64,000 bases of DNA from assembly GCF_009684755.1 (NCBI RefSeq), contig NZ_BLBC01000009.1:1-64000 (forward strand), given 5' to 3'. Source of the stretch: Capnocytophaga felis. Lineage in GTDB: Bacteria; Bacteroidota; Bacteroidia; Flavobacteriales; Flavobacteriaceae. Positions within the stretch are counted from its first letter, which is position 1, and each line of letters begins with the position of its first letter. The translations under genes and the position numbers were made by a program. The notes under the pieces were generated by a model. That model did not search any database. It was not told the DNA's origin and worked only from the letters and a program-made list of their open reading frames with translations. Positions 26,024 to 34,209 of the stretch are shown one piece after another.

Positions 26024-27304
26024 TCAGTAATCATACCTTTCCTTCCACAAATTTTTTAAGTAAGCACGCATTGCGTTTTCTCGCTGATTATTCCCCGGTT
26101 CATAGAATTTTTCTCCTTGCAATTCTTCCGGCAAAAAATCCTGAAAAGCGAAATTATTTTCGTAATCGTGTGAATATTTGTAATCCTTCCCATAATTCAG
26201 CTCTTTCATAAGTTTGGTGGGAGCATTACGCAAATGAATCGGAACGGATAAATCCCCTGTCTGTTTCACTGTTTGTTGTGCCTTATTTATTGCCATATAA
26301 GACGCATTACTTTTAGGCGAAGAAGCTAAGTAAGTAGCACATTGACTGAGAATTATCCTTGCCTCAGGATAGCCAATCGTTGTTACAGCCTGAAAAGTAT
26401 TATTCGCCAAAATGAGTGCCGTAGGGTTTGCATTTCCGATATCTTCTGAAGCTAAAATGAGCATACGTCTGGCGATAAACTTCACATCTTCACCGCCTTC
26501 AATCATTCGGGCAAGCCAATAAACCGCTCCGTTGGGGTCACTTCCTCGAATGGATTTAATAAACGCCGAAACAATATCATAATGTTGTTCGCCAGTTTTG
26601 TCATAAAGAACCGTATTTTTTTGAACAATCTGAAATACTTTTGCATTTGTTATTTCAATAATTTCATCTTCAGAAGAGGAATTTACAATTAATTCAAATG
26701 TGTTGAGTAATTTTCTTCCATCACCTCCAGAAAGTTGCAAAAGAGCTTCTGTTTCAGTAAGTTTTATATTTTTGGATTTCAAAATAGAATCTTTCTCAAT
26801 GGCGTTTTTCAATAGTTTTTCCAAATCATTTCGGTCAAAAGCATTCAAAACATACACTTGACAACGCGAAAGCAAAGCCGGAATTACTTCAAAACTTGGA
26901 TTTTCGGTAGTCGCACCAATGAGTGTAATCCACCCTTTTTCAACAGCTTGCAGTAGCGAATCTTGCTGAGTTTTATTAAATCGATGAATTTCATCAATAA
27001 ACACAATCGGATTTTTAGCAGAAAACAAACCTCCAGTTTGCTTTGATTGCTCTATAACTTCACGAACTTCCTTAATACCTGAACTAATGGCACTTAACGT
27101 AAAAAAAGAACGATTACTTTGCTGAGCTATAATATTAGCAAGGGTTGTTTTTCCAGTGCCGGGAGGTCCCCAAAATATAAGCGAAGGAAGCAAACCACTT
27201 TCAATTTGCTTCCGTAAAGAGCCATTTTTACCTACCAAATGTTCTTGTCCCACATACGATGCTAAATTCTGCGGACGCATACGCTCTGCCAAAGGTGTGT
27301 TCAT
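26024..27304 (-). CDS. rarA: Replication-associated recombination protein A
   Basis: AAA+ ATPase of the RarA/MgsA/WRNIP1 family, 426 residues. It acts at stalled replication forks. Walker A GPPGTGKT is at 46-53 and Walker B IDEIH at 103-107. Sensor 1 (GATTEN) and the arginine-finger region (LLSRC) follow. The C-terminal domain has DPNGAVYWLARMIEGGED and the NAPTKLMKELNYGKDY tail. The ATG at 27304 is preferred over a TTG two codons earlier. Convergent with the mazG unit. Confidence 0.95.
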   Translation of the reverse strand: MNTPLAERMRPQNLASYVGQEHLVGKNGSLRKQIESGLLPSLIFWGPPGTGKTTLANIIAQQSNRSFFTLSAISSGIKEVREVIEQSKQTGGLFSAKNPIVFIDEIHRFNKTQQDSLLQAVEKGWITLIGATTENPSFEVIPALLSRCQVYVLNAFDRNDLEKLLKNAIEKDSILKSKNIKLTETEALLQLSGGDGRKLLNTFELIVNSSSEDEIIEITNAKVFQIVQKNTVLYDKTGEQHYDIVSAFIKSIRGSDPNGAVYWLARMIEGGEDVKFIARRMLILASEDIGNANPTALILANNTFQAVTTIGYPEARIILSQCATYLASSPKSNASYMAINKAQQTVKQTGDLSVPIHLRNAPTKLMKELNYGKDYKYSHDYENNFAFQDFLPEELQGEKFYEPGNNQRENAMRAYLKNLWKERYDY

Positions 27305-27457
27305 TTTCAAAAATATATTTTCGCAAAGATATGAAACTTTTCATCAATTATGTTTCAACCTCATCGGAAGGCGATAATTTTATGATGCTTCACTTTTTGT
27401 TTTTTCAAAAATAAACTCCTATCTTTCGCAACTAATTTATCATAAATGATTATATCT

Positions 27458-29560
27458 ATGAAACATTCTAATTTTTTAACCTCAACGGCTTTGGTATTTT
27501 CCTTAGTTAGTTGTAATCAAAATCAGTCAGTTAAAAATGAAACTATGGAAGAAAACCCATTATTAATTGAAAGCAAGTTAGAGTATTTTGCTCCCGATTT
27601 TTCAAAAATTAAAGACGAACATTTTCGCCCTGCATTGTTAAAAGGAATGGAATTACAAGCAGAACGCATTAAAGCCATTGCTGAAAATACAGAAGCACCA
27701 ACCTTTGAAAATACGATAGTAGCTTTGGAAAAAAGTGGAGAAGAATTTAGCCGAGCCAGTCGAGTTTTTGGAGCTTTGGCTTCTGCACAAACCAATGACA
27801 CTATTAAAAATATTCAAAAGGAATTATCGCCTAAATTTGCCGCTCATTCTGATGCTATATATCTGAATGACAAACTTTTTGAGAGAGTGAAAAATCTCTA
27901 CGAAAAACGTGAAAATTTAAGTTTAGATGCCGAATCTAAAAAATTATTGGAACATTATTATGAAAATTTCATAATTTCAGGTGCAAATCTATCTTCGGCA
28001 GATAAAGAAACTTTAAAAGAATACAACTCGGAATTAGCGTCTTTACAAACTGAGTTCAACCAAACATTATTGGAAGGAAATTTAGCTGCTTCCCAAGTAT
28101 TTACGGACAAAAAAGTCCTTGAAGGATTAAGTGAAGAAACCTTGAAAGGACTTGAAACAGAAGGAAAATGGAAAGTTCCTACGTTCAACACCACACAACA
28201 ACCTTTACTTGTAGATTTGAAAAATAGAGAAACTCGCAAACAAATTTTTGAATCTGCGTGGAACAGAACTGACGGCGGAAAACACAACACCAATGAAGTG
28301 ATTAAAAAAATTGCTTTACTTCGTGCTAAAAAAGCCGCTTTGTTAGGATTTAAAAATTATGCTGAATGGGCTCTGCAACAAACAATGGTTAAAACTCCTG
28401 AAAATATCTATCAGTTTTTCAAGGACTTAGTTCCTGCTTCTGTTGGGAGAGCAAAAAACGAAACTAAGGAAATTCAAGCTCAAATTAAAGCTACGGGTAG
28501 TGATTTCAAACTTGCCCCATACGACTGGAATTTTTACGCAGAGCAAGTTCGTAAAGCAAAATATGACTTAGATGAAAATGAAATTAAACCTTATTTTGAG
28601 TTGAAAAACGCTTTAGAAAATGGAGTTTTTTATGCTGCAACAAAGCTATACGGAATTACTTTCAAAGAACGAAAAGATATTCCTGTTTATCATCCTGATG
28701 TTGTTGTATATGAACTATTTGAAGAAGATGGAACTAAATTAGGGCTATTCTATGGTGATTTCTTTGCTCGCGAAAGCAAACGCGGTGGAGCTTGGATGGG
28801 AAATTTTGTTGAACAATCCAAACTATTAGGCAAAAAACCTGTAATTTACAACGTTTGCAATTATCCAAAGCCTGCTAATGGAGCTCCTGCCCTACTCTCA
28901 TTTGATGAATTAACGACACTTTATCACGAATTCGGTCACGCTTTGCACGGATTTTTTGCAAATCAGCAGTATGCTTCGCTCTCAGGAACCTCCGTAGCTC
29001 GCGATTTTGTTGAATTACCTTCACAATTCCACGAAAATTGGGCTTTACATCCTGATATTTTAAGTAATTATGCTTTTCATTATCAAACAAAAGAAGCCAT
29101 TCCGCAATCTTTAGTTCAAAAAATCAAAAATGCAAGTACTTTTAACCAAGGATATTCATTTACAGAAGTTTTAGCTGCTGCAAACTTAGATTTACAATGG
29201 CATACTATCTCAGCAGATACTAAAATTGATGATGTAACCGCTTTCGAAAAAGAAGCTTTGAAAAAAACAGGATTGTTGTTAGATGAAGTTCCTCCACGTT
29301 ATCGTTCTTCATATTTTGCTCATATTTTTGGAGGAGGATACGGGGCTGGATACTATTCATATCAATGGACAGAAATGCTTAGTCACGATGCGTATGCTTG
29401 GTTTAATGAAAATGGAGGTTTGACACGCACTAACGGACAACGTTTCAGAGATATGATTCTTTCTCGTGGGAATACATTGGATTACGAAAAAATGTATTTG
29501 GACTTCCGTGGAAAAGAACCTTCTATTGAATCATTACTCAAAGCCAGAGGATTAAAATAA
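27458..29560 (+). CDS. dcp: M3 family metallopeptidase (peptidyl-dipeptidase Dcp-like) lipoprotein
   Basis: Zinc oligopeptidase of the M3 family, about 700 residues. The signal peptide is a lipoprotein type with Cys at position 19 (SLVSC) when counted from the ATG at 27458; an earlier in-frame ATG exists at 27446. The zinc motif HEFGH lies at about residues 490-494, and the family tail has IFGGGYGAGYYSYQW. Overall similarity is to Dcp, which removes C-terminal dipeptides, rather than to OpdA. A lipid anchor puts it in the envelope, where it would digest imported peptides. Confidence 0.92.
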   Translation: MKHSNFLTSTALVFSLVSCNQNQSVKNETMEENPLLIESKLEYFAPDFSKIKDEHFRPALLKGMELQAERIKAIAENTEAPTFENTIVALEKSGEEFSRASRVFGALASAQTNDTIKNIQKELSPKFAAHSDAIYLNDKLFERVKNLYEKRENLSLDAESKKLLEHYYENFIISGANLSSADKETLKEYNSELASLQTEFNQTLLEGNLAASQVFTDKKVLEGLSEETLKGLETEGKWKVPTFNTTQQPLLVDLKNRETRKQIFESAWNRTDGGKHNTNEVIKKIALLRAKKAALLGFKNYAEWALQQTMVKTPENIYQFFKDLVPASVGRAKNETKEIQAQIKATGSDFKLAPYDWNFYAEQVRKAKYDLDENEIKPYFELKNALENGVFYAATKLYGITFKERKDIPVYHPDVVVYELFEEDGTKLGLFYGDFFARESKRGGAWMGNFVEQSKLLGKKPVIYNVCNYPKPANGAPALLSFDELTTLYHEFGHALHGFFANQQYASLSGTSVARDFVELPSQFHENWALHPDILSNYAFHYQTKEAIPQSLVQKIKNASTFNQGYSFTEVLAAANLDLQWHTISADTKIDDVTAFEKEALKKTGLLLDEVPPRYRSSYFAHIFGGGYGAGYYSYQWTEMLSHDAYAWFNENGGLTRTNGQRFRDMILSRGNTLDYEKMYLDFRGKEPSIESLLKARGLK

Positions 29561-29583
29561 AAATTAATATTTTTTTTTACAGA

Positions 29584-29622
29584 AAAACAGCCGATAGGTC
29601 ATTAAAACTCATCGGCTGTTTT
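29584..29622. terminator. Bidirectional terminator between dcp and cydB
   Basis: A 12-bp perfect stem (29584-29595 with 29611-29622) and a 15-base loop with A- and T-runs on both sides, set between convergent genes. Confidence 0.88.
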
Positions 29623-29641
29623 CTTTTTAAAATACTTATTA

Positions 29642-30718
29642 TCAATGTCCTCCGTAATCTATGTTGTCTAGTTTCCCTTTAAAAACTCTGAATTGAATAA
29701 CAAAATAAGCAACTACCAATATGGCTGCAATAATAAACCAATTCAGCCCCACGCTCAATCCATAATCATTAGCCGCTGTGTTATAAATTGTTAGTGAAGG
29801 ATTTACTTCATTAGTGGAAGGCAATAAATTCGGGAATAATGATGCTACGCTAGTTGCAAAACTTCCAAAAATGAACAAGGTTGAAAACATAAAACCAGTG
29901 CTATCTTTTTTAAACATCCGAATGCGAAACTGACCTAATAATCCTACTGCAGCTATTATCGGAAAAATCCATAACCACAAATGTTCCTTAAAATTATGAA
30001 AAGGTACAGGACGCACATATTGCCACGACATTATTGAAATAATCACCAAAAATAACAAAACAAAATTCAGCCGGAAAATGATAATTCTCAAGCGTTCATT
30101 AAGCGATGAAGATGTTTTTAAAATCACCCAGTTTGCTCCGTGAATCGTTAAAGTTACCACAGCCAAAATCCCCATAAGCAATGTAAACCAATCAATTACA
30201 CCTTGTTGGTGAGCAAGAGGATCAAAAGTTGGGTTCCACAAAGCAAGGAAAAAATAATGTGACTCCTGAGTAGAAACTCCATTTTCAACCATTCCCAAAT
30301 TTACTCCTCGAACAACGTTTCCTAATGCCGCCCCAAAGAAAAGTGCCAACAACAAGCTCGCAATCCCGAAGGCTTTATCCCAAAATCCTTCCCATAATGA
30401 ATTATGAAACTGCCCTCGTAATTCTAAGCCCACAGCCCTGAAAATCAGCAACCATAAAACCATCATCAAAGGCAAGTAAAATCCACTAAACGAAGAGGCA
30501 TATAAAGTTGGAAAAGCAAAAAACAACACTCCTCCGCCAGCTATCAGCCAAACTTCATTAGCGTCCCAAAAAGGTCCGATTGATTTGGTTACTGCCGTCT
30601 TTTCTTCCTCTGTTTTAGCAAAGAATAAATGCACAATTCCTGCTCCAAAATCATATCCGTCAAGAATGACATACATTCCTAACATAAACATCAAAACAAT
30701 ATACCAGAATAATTCCAT
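29642..30718 (-). CDS. cydB: Cytochrome bd ubiquinol/menaquinol oxidase subunit II
   Basis: Membrane subunit of cytochrome bd oxidase, 358 residues with about eight to nine TMs. The N-terminal MLGMYVILDGYDFGAGI is the family signature, and FWDANEVWLIAGGG follows. It lies 6 bases after cydA in one operon. Menaquinol is the more likely donor in this phylum. No small cydX-like ORF is evident after the stop. Confidence 0.97.
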   Translation of the reverse strand: MELFWYIVLMFMLGMYVILDGYDFGAGIVHLFFAKTEEEKTAVTKSIGPFWDANEVWLIAGGGVLFFAFPTLYASSFSGFYLPLMMVLWLLIFRAVGLELRGQFHNSLWEGFWDKAFGIASLLLALFFGAALGNVVRGVNLGMVENGVSTQESHYFFLALWNPTFDPLAHQQGVIDWFTLLMGILAVVTLTIHGANWVILKTSSSLNERLRIIIFRLNFVLLFLVIISIMSWQYVRPVPFHNFKEHLWLWIFPIIAAVGLLGQFRIRMFKKDSTGFMFSTLFIFGSFATSVASLFPNLLPSTNEVNPSLTIYNTAANDYGLSVGLNWFIIAAILVVAYFVIQFRVFKGKLDNIDYGGH

Positions 30719-30724
30719 ATTTTT

Positions 30725-32065
30725 TTAGTTATTTAGCTGAATTTTTGTTTCAGGTCCTTTGTTAACAATCTTGAACACTAAAAGGAGAAAAAGTAAGCCC
30801 AAAAGCAGGTAAAGTCCTACAAATCCGAGGAATGTAAACAAGGTATTTCCAGAGGAAACCGTAGGCGAAACTCCTTCCGTAGTTCTCATTAAATTATAAA
30901 CAAGCCAAGGCTGTCTGCCAAGTTCAGCAGTGTACCAACCAGCCGTGTTGGCTATATACGGAAATGGAAGTAACATCATCAAAGCCCAAAGCAACCACCT
31001 TGTATGAAAAAGTCGTTTCTTCCAAAGTAAAAAAGCAGCAAAAGCCATTATCCCAATAAAAATAGTTCCCAATCCAACCATAATGTGATAAGCATAATAT
31101 AAACCGGGAACATTTGTTGGGTGAAGTGATGGGTCAAAATCATTCAAACCTTTTATTTCGGCATCCCAACGATGATGCGTTAAAAAGCTAAGTACATTAG
31201 GAACAGCTATTTTATTATCAATTTTCTTGTTTTGCATATCAGGTTGCCCGATGAGGATAATTTCTGCACCCGCTTTCTCGGTTTCAAAAATACCTTCCAT
31301 CCCTGCAAAGGTAACCGGTTGATATTTTGCAACATTTTTAGCTGCTAAATCTCCTGTAGGGAAAGCAACCAAAACAGCCGAAATAACCCCGAAAATAACT
31401 CCATTTTTAACAAATAATTTTCCATATTCGCTATGTTTGTTATTCAGCAGATAAAAAGCCCCAACTGCCGTCACGAAAAAAGAACTGGTAACGAGCGACC
31501 CTGCTTGATTGTGCAAATATGAAGGCCACAGCCAAGGATTGTCAAACAATGCAGAAAAATTGTTCAATACAAATTTTCCGTTAGCAAGAATTTCGTAGCC
31601 TACCGGATGTTGCATCCACGAATGTGTTGCTATTATGAGAAATCCGCTTGCCCAAGACCCTAAAAAGACCAAAAATCCGGCGAGAAAATGAAGCCTATGC
31701 CCAAGCAACTTCTCACCAAAGAGGAACATTCCTAAAAAAGAAGATTCCAAAAAGAAAGAAAACATTCCTTCCATTGCCAGCGTTTGCCCGATAATTCCAC
31801 CTGTAAGCTCAGAGAATTTTGCCCAATTCGTTCCAAACTGAAACTCCATCGGAATACCTGTAACCACTCCCATTGCAAAGTTCAACGCAAATATTTTCAT
31901 CCAAAATTTCGCTGCATCATTATAAGATACATCATTGGTTTTGAGAAACTTCCATTTGAAATAAACAATCATCAATGAAAGTCCCATTGTTAATTGCGGA
32001 AACAAATAATGAAAGGTGATTGTGAAAGCAAACTGCAATCGATTGTACAAAATCATATCTTCCAT
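30725..32065 (-). CDS. cydA: Cytochrome bd oxidase subunit I
   Basis: High-affinity oxygen reductase subunit carrying hemes b558, b595 and d. It has 446 residues, shorter than the ~520 of E. coli, mainly through a short Q-loop. Visible features are His19 (ITFHYLFPQLTMG), the EGMFSFFLES acidic pair, MEGIFET in the Q-loop, and the C-terminal GWYTAELGRQPW. The enzyme supports growth at low oxygen, in line with a microaerophilic or capnophilic life. A minus-strand TAACTTTG -7 box lies at 32097-32104, 31 bases from the start. Confidence 0.97.
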   Translation of the reverse strand: MEDMILYNRLQFAFTITFHYLFPQLTMGLSLMIVYFKWKFLKTNDVSYNDAAKFWMKIFALNFAMGVVTGIPMEFQFGTNWAKFSELTGGIIGQTLAMEGMFSFFLESSFLGMFLFGEKLLGHRLHFLAGFLVFLGSWASGFLIIATHSWMQHPVGYEILANGKFVLNNFSALFDNPWLWPSYLHNQAGSLVTSSFFVTAVGAFYLLNNKHSEYGKLFVKNGVIFGVISAVLVAFPTGDLAAKNVAKYQPVTFAGMEGIFETEKAGAEIILIGQPDMQNKKIDNKIAVPNVLSFLTHHRWDAEIKGLNDFDPSLHPTNVPGLYYAYHIMVGLGTIFIGIMAFAAFLLWKKRLFHTRWLLWALMMLLPFPYIANTAGWYTAELGRQPWLVYNLMRTTEGVSPTVSSGNTLFTFLGFVGLYLLLGLLFLLLVFKIVNKGPETKIQLNN

Positions 32066-32409
32066 AAAAACGAAAATTTAAATTTTAAAATGTGTGCAAA
32101 GTTACAATTAAAATTTAATAATTCTAAATAATATTCTTCTAAAAATAAACTTTTAATACAGAACCTTAGAAGATACTATTTTTCTGAAATTTTTTATTCT
32201 ATGGCTAATAACATTCAAAATGAAACAAATACTCTTCATACAAATATATTACTATTCAACGAAATAAGGAAGTATTTTTACTTTGATTTTCAAATAACTA
32301 TACTTTATAGAAATATTTTCATTCAATTCTGCTTCTATTTCAAAAAATAGATATATATTTGCACCCTGAATTAATAATCGAGGTCGTGAACCTCACAAAT
32401 TAAATACTT
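32066..32409. other. Divergent control region between cydA and rpsP
   Basis: A 344-base AT-rich gap with no ORF. On the minus strand a TAACTTTG box (32097-32104) serves cydA. On the plus strand a TATATTTG box (32354-32361) serves rpsP. The rpsP leader carries a 5-bp hairpin, GAGGT-CGTGA-ACCTC, at 32380-32394. I see nothing else in the middle. Confidence 0.6.
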
Positions 32410-32934
32410 ATGCCAGTAAAAATCAGATTACAAAGACACGGAAAAAAAGGTAAACCATTCTACTGGGTGGTTGCAGCTGATTCTCGTGCAAAAAGAGATG
32501 GTAAATTCCTTGAAAAAATAGGAACTTACAACCCTGTTTCAAATCCTGCTCAAATTGAATTAAACGTTGACGCAGCAGTGAAATGGTTAAAAAACGGAGC
32601 TCAACCTACGGAAACAGCTCGCAGAATTCTTTCTTACAAAGGTGTTTTGTTAAAATATCACCTTTTGGGTGGTGTTGCTAAAGGAGCTTTAACTATGGAG
32701 CAAGCTGAAGCTAAATTCAATGCTTGGTTAGAAGAAAAAGCTGGAAAAATTTCTTCAAAAGAGGAAAAATTAGCAAAAGACAAAGCTTCTGCAAAAGCAA
32801 ATGCATTGGCGGCTGAAAAAGAAGTCAATGAAAAACGCAAAAATGCAGCTGCAGCAAAAGCTGTTGAGGCAACAGAAGAAGTTGCTGATGCAGAGGTAGC
32901 AGCAAACGAAGAAAACAACGAAACTGAAGCTTAA
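32410..32934 (+). CDS. rpsP: 30S ribosomal protein S16 (long-tailed)
   Basis: Small-subunit protein of 174 residues. The first ~85 residues are canonical (PVKIRLQRHGKKGKPFYWVVAADSR...). After LLKYHLLGGVAKGALT comes a Lys/Ala/Glu-rich extension of about 80 residues that is low-complexity and helical, as in other Flavobacteriaceae. E. coli S16 is 82 residues. It is followed one base after the stop by rimM. The C-terminal tail is likely exposed on the 30S body. Confidence 0.97.
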   Translation: MPVKIRLQRHGKKGKPFYWVVAADSRAKRDGKFLEKIGTYNPVSNPAQIELNVDAAVKWLKNGAQPTETARRILSYKGVLLKYHLLGGVAKGALTMEQAEAKFNAWLEEKAGKISSKEEKLAKDKASAKANALAAEKEVNEKRKNAAAAKAVEATEEVADAEVAANEENNETEA

Positions 32935-32935
32935 T

Positions 32936-33463
32936 ATGACTTTGAAAGATTGTTTTTATGTAGGAACAATTGTATCAAAATTCAGTTTTAAAGGGGAAGT
33001 TTTGGTAAAATTAGACTCTGACGACCCCGAATTGTACGAAAATTTGGAATCAGTATTTATTGCCTTAGGTAATAATCTGGTTCCTTTTTTTGTTGAAAAA
33101 TGTTCCTTACACAAATCTGACCTATTGCGGATTAAGTTTGAAGACGTTGAAAATGAATCAGATGCTGATGCTTTATTAAAAAACAAACTTTACTTACCGC
33201 TCTCCTTTCTTCCAAAACTAACCGGAAATAAATTCTATTATCACGAAATTATCGGATTTACGATGGAGGATATTGAATACGGTTATGTCGGGAAAATTAT
33301 TGGTGTAAATGACAGTACCTCACAGGCTTTGTTTGAAGTAGAAAACAATGATAAAGAAATTCTCATTCCAATGAATGATGAATTTATTGAGAAAGTAGAC
33401 AGAGAAAACAAAAAAATAATTGTAAAAACTCCTGAAGGCTTAATTGATTTGTACCTTAATTAA
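32936..33463 (+). CDS. rimM: Ribosome maturation factor RimM
   Basis: Helps assemble the 30S head and binds S19. It has 175 residues. The N-terminal RimM domain begins YVGTIVSKFSFKGEVLVKL. The C-terminal PRC-barrel-like domain has FYYHEIIGFTMED and EILIPMNDEFIEKVD. It is one base from rpsP, the standard rpsP-rimM pair, although trmD and rplS do not follow here. Convergent with DUF3109, with a 6-base gap. Confidence 0.96.
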   Translation: MTLKDCFYVGTIVSKFSFKGEVLVKLDSDDPELYENLESVFIALGNNLVPFFVEKCSLHKSDLLRIKFEDVENESDADALLKNKLYLPLSFLPKLTGNKFYYHEIIGFTMEDIEYGYVGKIIGVNDSTSQALFEVENNDKEILIPMNDEFIEKVDRENKKIIVKTPEGLIDLYLN

Positions 33464-33469
33464 TGGTTT

Positions 33470-34063
33470 TTATTTTCTTTTTGTCTTTTTAGTTTCTGCT
33501 TTTAAATGCTCTGCAATTAGTTCCAGTTCTTTGTACCATTCCTCCCCAAATTTTCGGATAAGAGCCTCTTTTACAAACTTATACACAGGAATTTGAAGTT
33601 CTTTTCCCAAACTGCAAGCATCATCACAAATTTGCCAACGGTTGTAATTTACCGCCGTAAAAGAGGTATATTCCTGTAAACGAATCGGATACAAATGGCA
33701 AGAAATTGGCTTCTTCCAGTCAATTTTACCATCATTATAAGCCTGTTCTATGGCACATAAAGCCCATCCCTTCTCATTTCGGATTACGTAAGCACATTCT
33801 CCTCCATCAATGAGAGGCGTTTCCCATTCTCCATCTTCACCTTTTATATAAACTCCTTGTTTTTCAATTGATTGCACTCCCTTTTTAGTGAGATATGGAG
33901 CTACTTTATCGTAAACTTTTTCCAATATTTTGAGTTCACCTTCCTCCACAGGTGCCCCTGCATCGCCTTCTATACAACAAGCTCCTGCACAAGCATTTAG
34001 ATTACAAACAAAATCATTCTCAATAATATCTTCAGAGATTATGGTTTCACCGATTTGTATCAT
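33470..34063 (-). CDS. DUF3109 family cysteine-rich protein
   Basis: 197-residue cytosolic protein. Cysteines cluster at C20, C25, C29 and C30 (VCNLNACAGACC), with later ones in GGECAY, WALCAI, ISCHLYP and ICDDACSLG. The pattern resembles YkgJ-type proteins thought to bind a metal or Fe-S cluster. In the DUF3109 family the cysteines are conserved but the function is unknown to me. The gene ends next to rimM and probably has its own promoter in the gap before the symporter gene. Confidence 0.85.
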   Translation of the reverse strand: MIQIGETIISEDIIENDFVCNLNACAGACCIEGDAGAPVEEGELKILEKVYDKVAPYLTKKGVQSIEKQGVYIKGEDGEWETPLIDGGECAYVIRNEKGWALCAIEQAYNDGKIDWKKPISCHLYPIRLQEYTSFTAVNYNRWQICDDACSLGKELQIPVYKFVKEALIRKFGEEWYKELELIAEHLKAETKKTKRK

Positions 34064-34159
34064 TTTCTAATTTACAAAAATAATTTGGAGTGCAAAAGTA
34101 TAAAAAAGTTCCATTACTATGAAATTTTCAGCTCTTTACTCAAATATAACCTCTTTTTC

Positions 34160-34190
34160 TTGCCTTTAGAATTAAAAAAATATACCTTTG
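34160..34190 (+). promoter_or_regulatory. Promoter of the kelch-symporter gene
   Basis: A -33 TTG at 34160-34162 and -7 TACCTTTG at 34183-34190 are separated by 20 bases, the expected flavobacterial layout. The ATG is 20 bases downstream. Confidence 0.7.
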
Positions 34191-34209
34191 TGAGACCAAA
34201 ATTTTTGTT

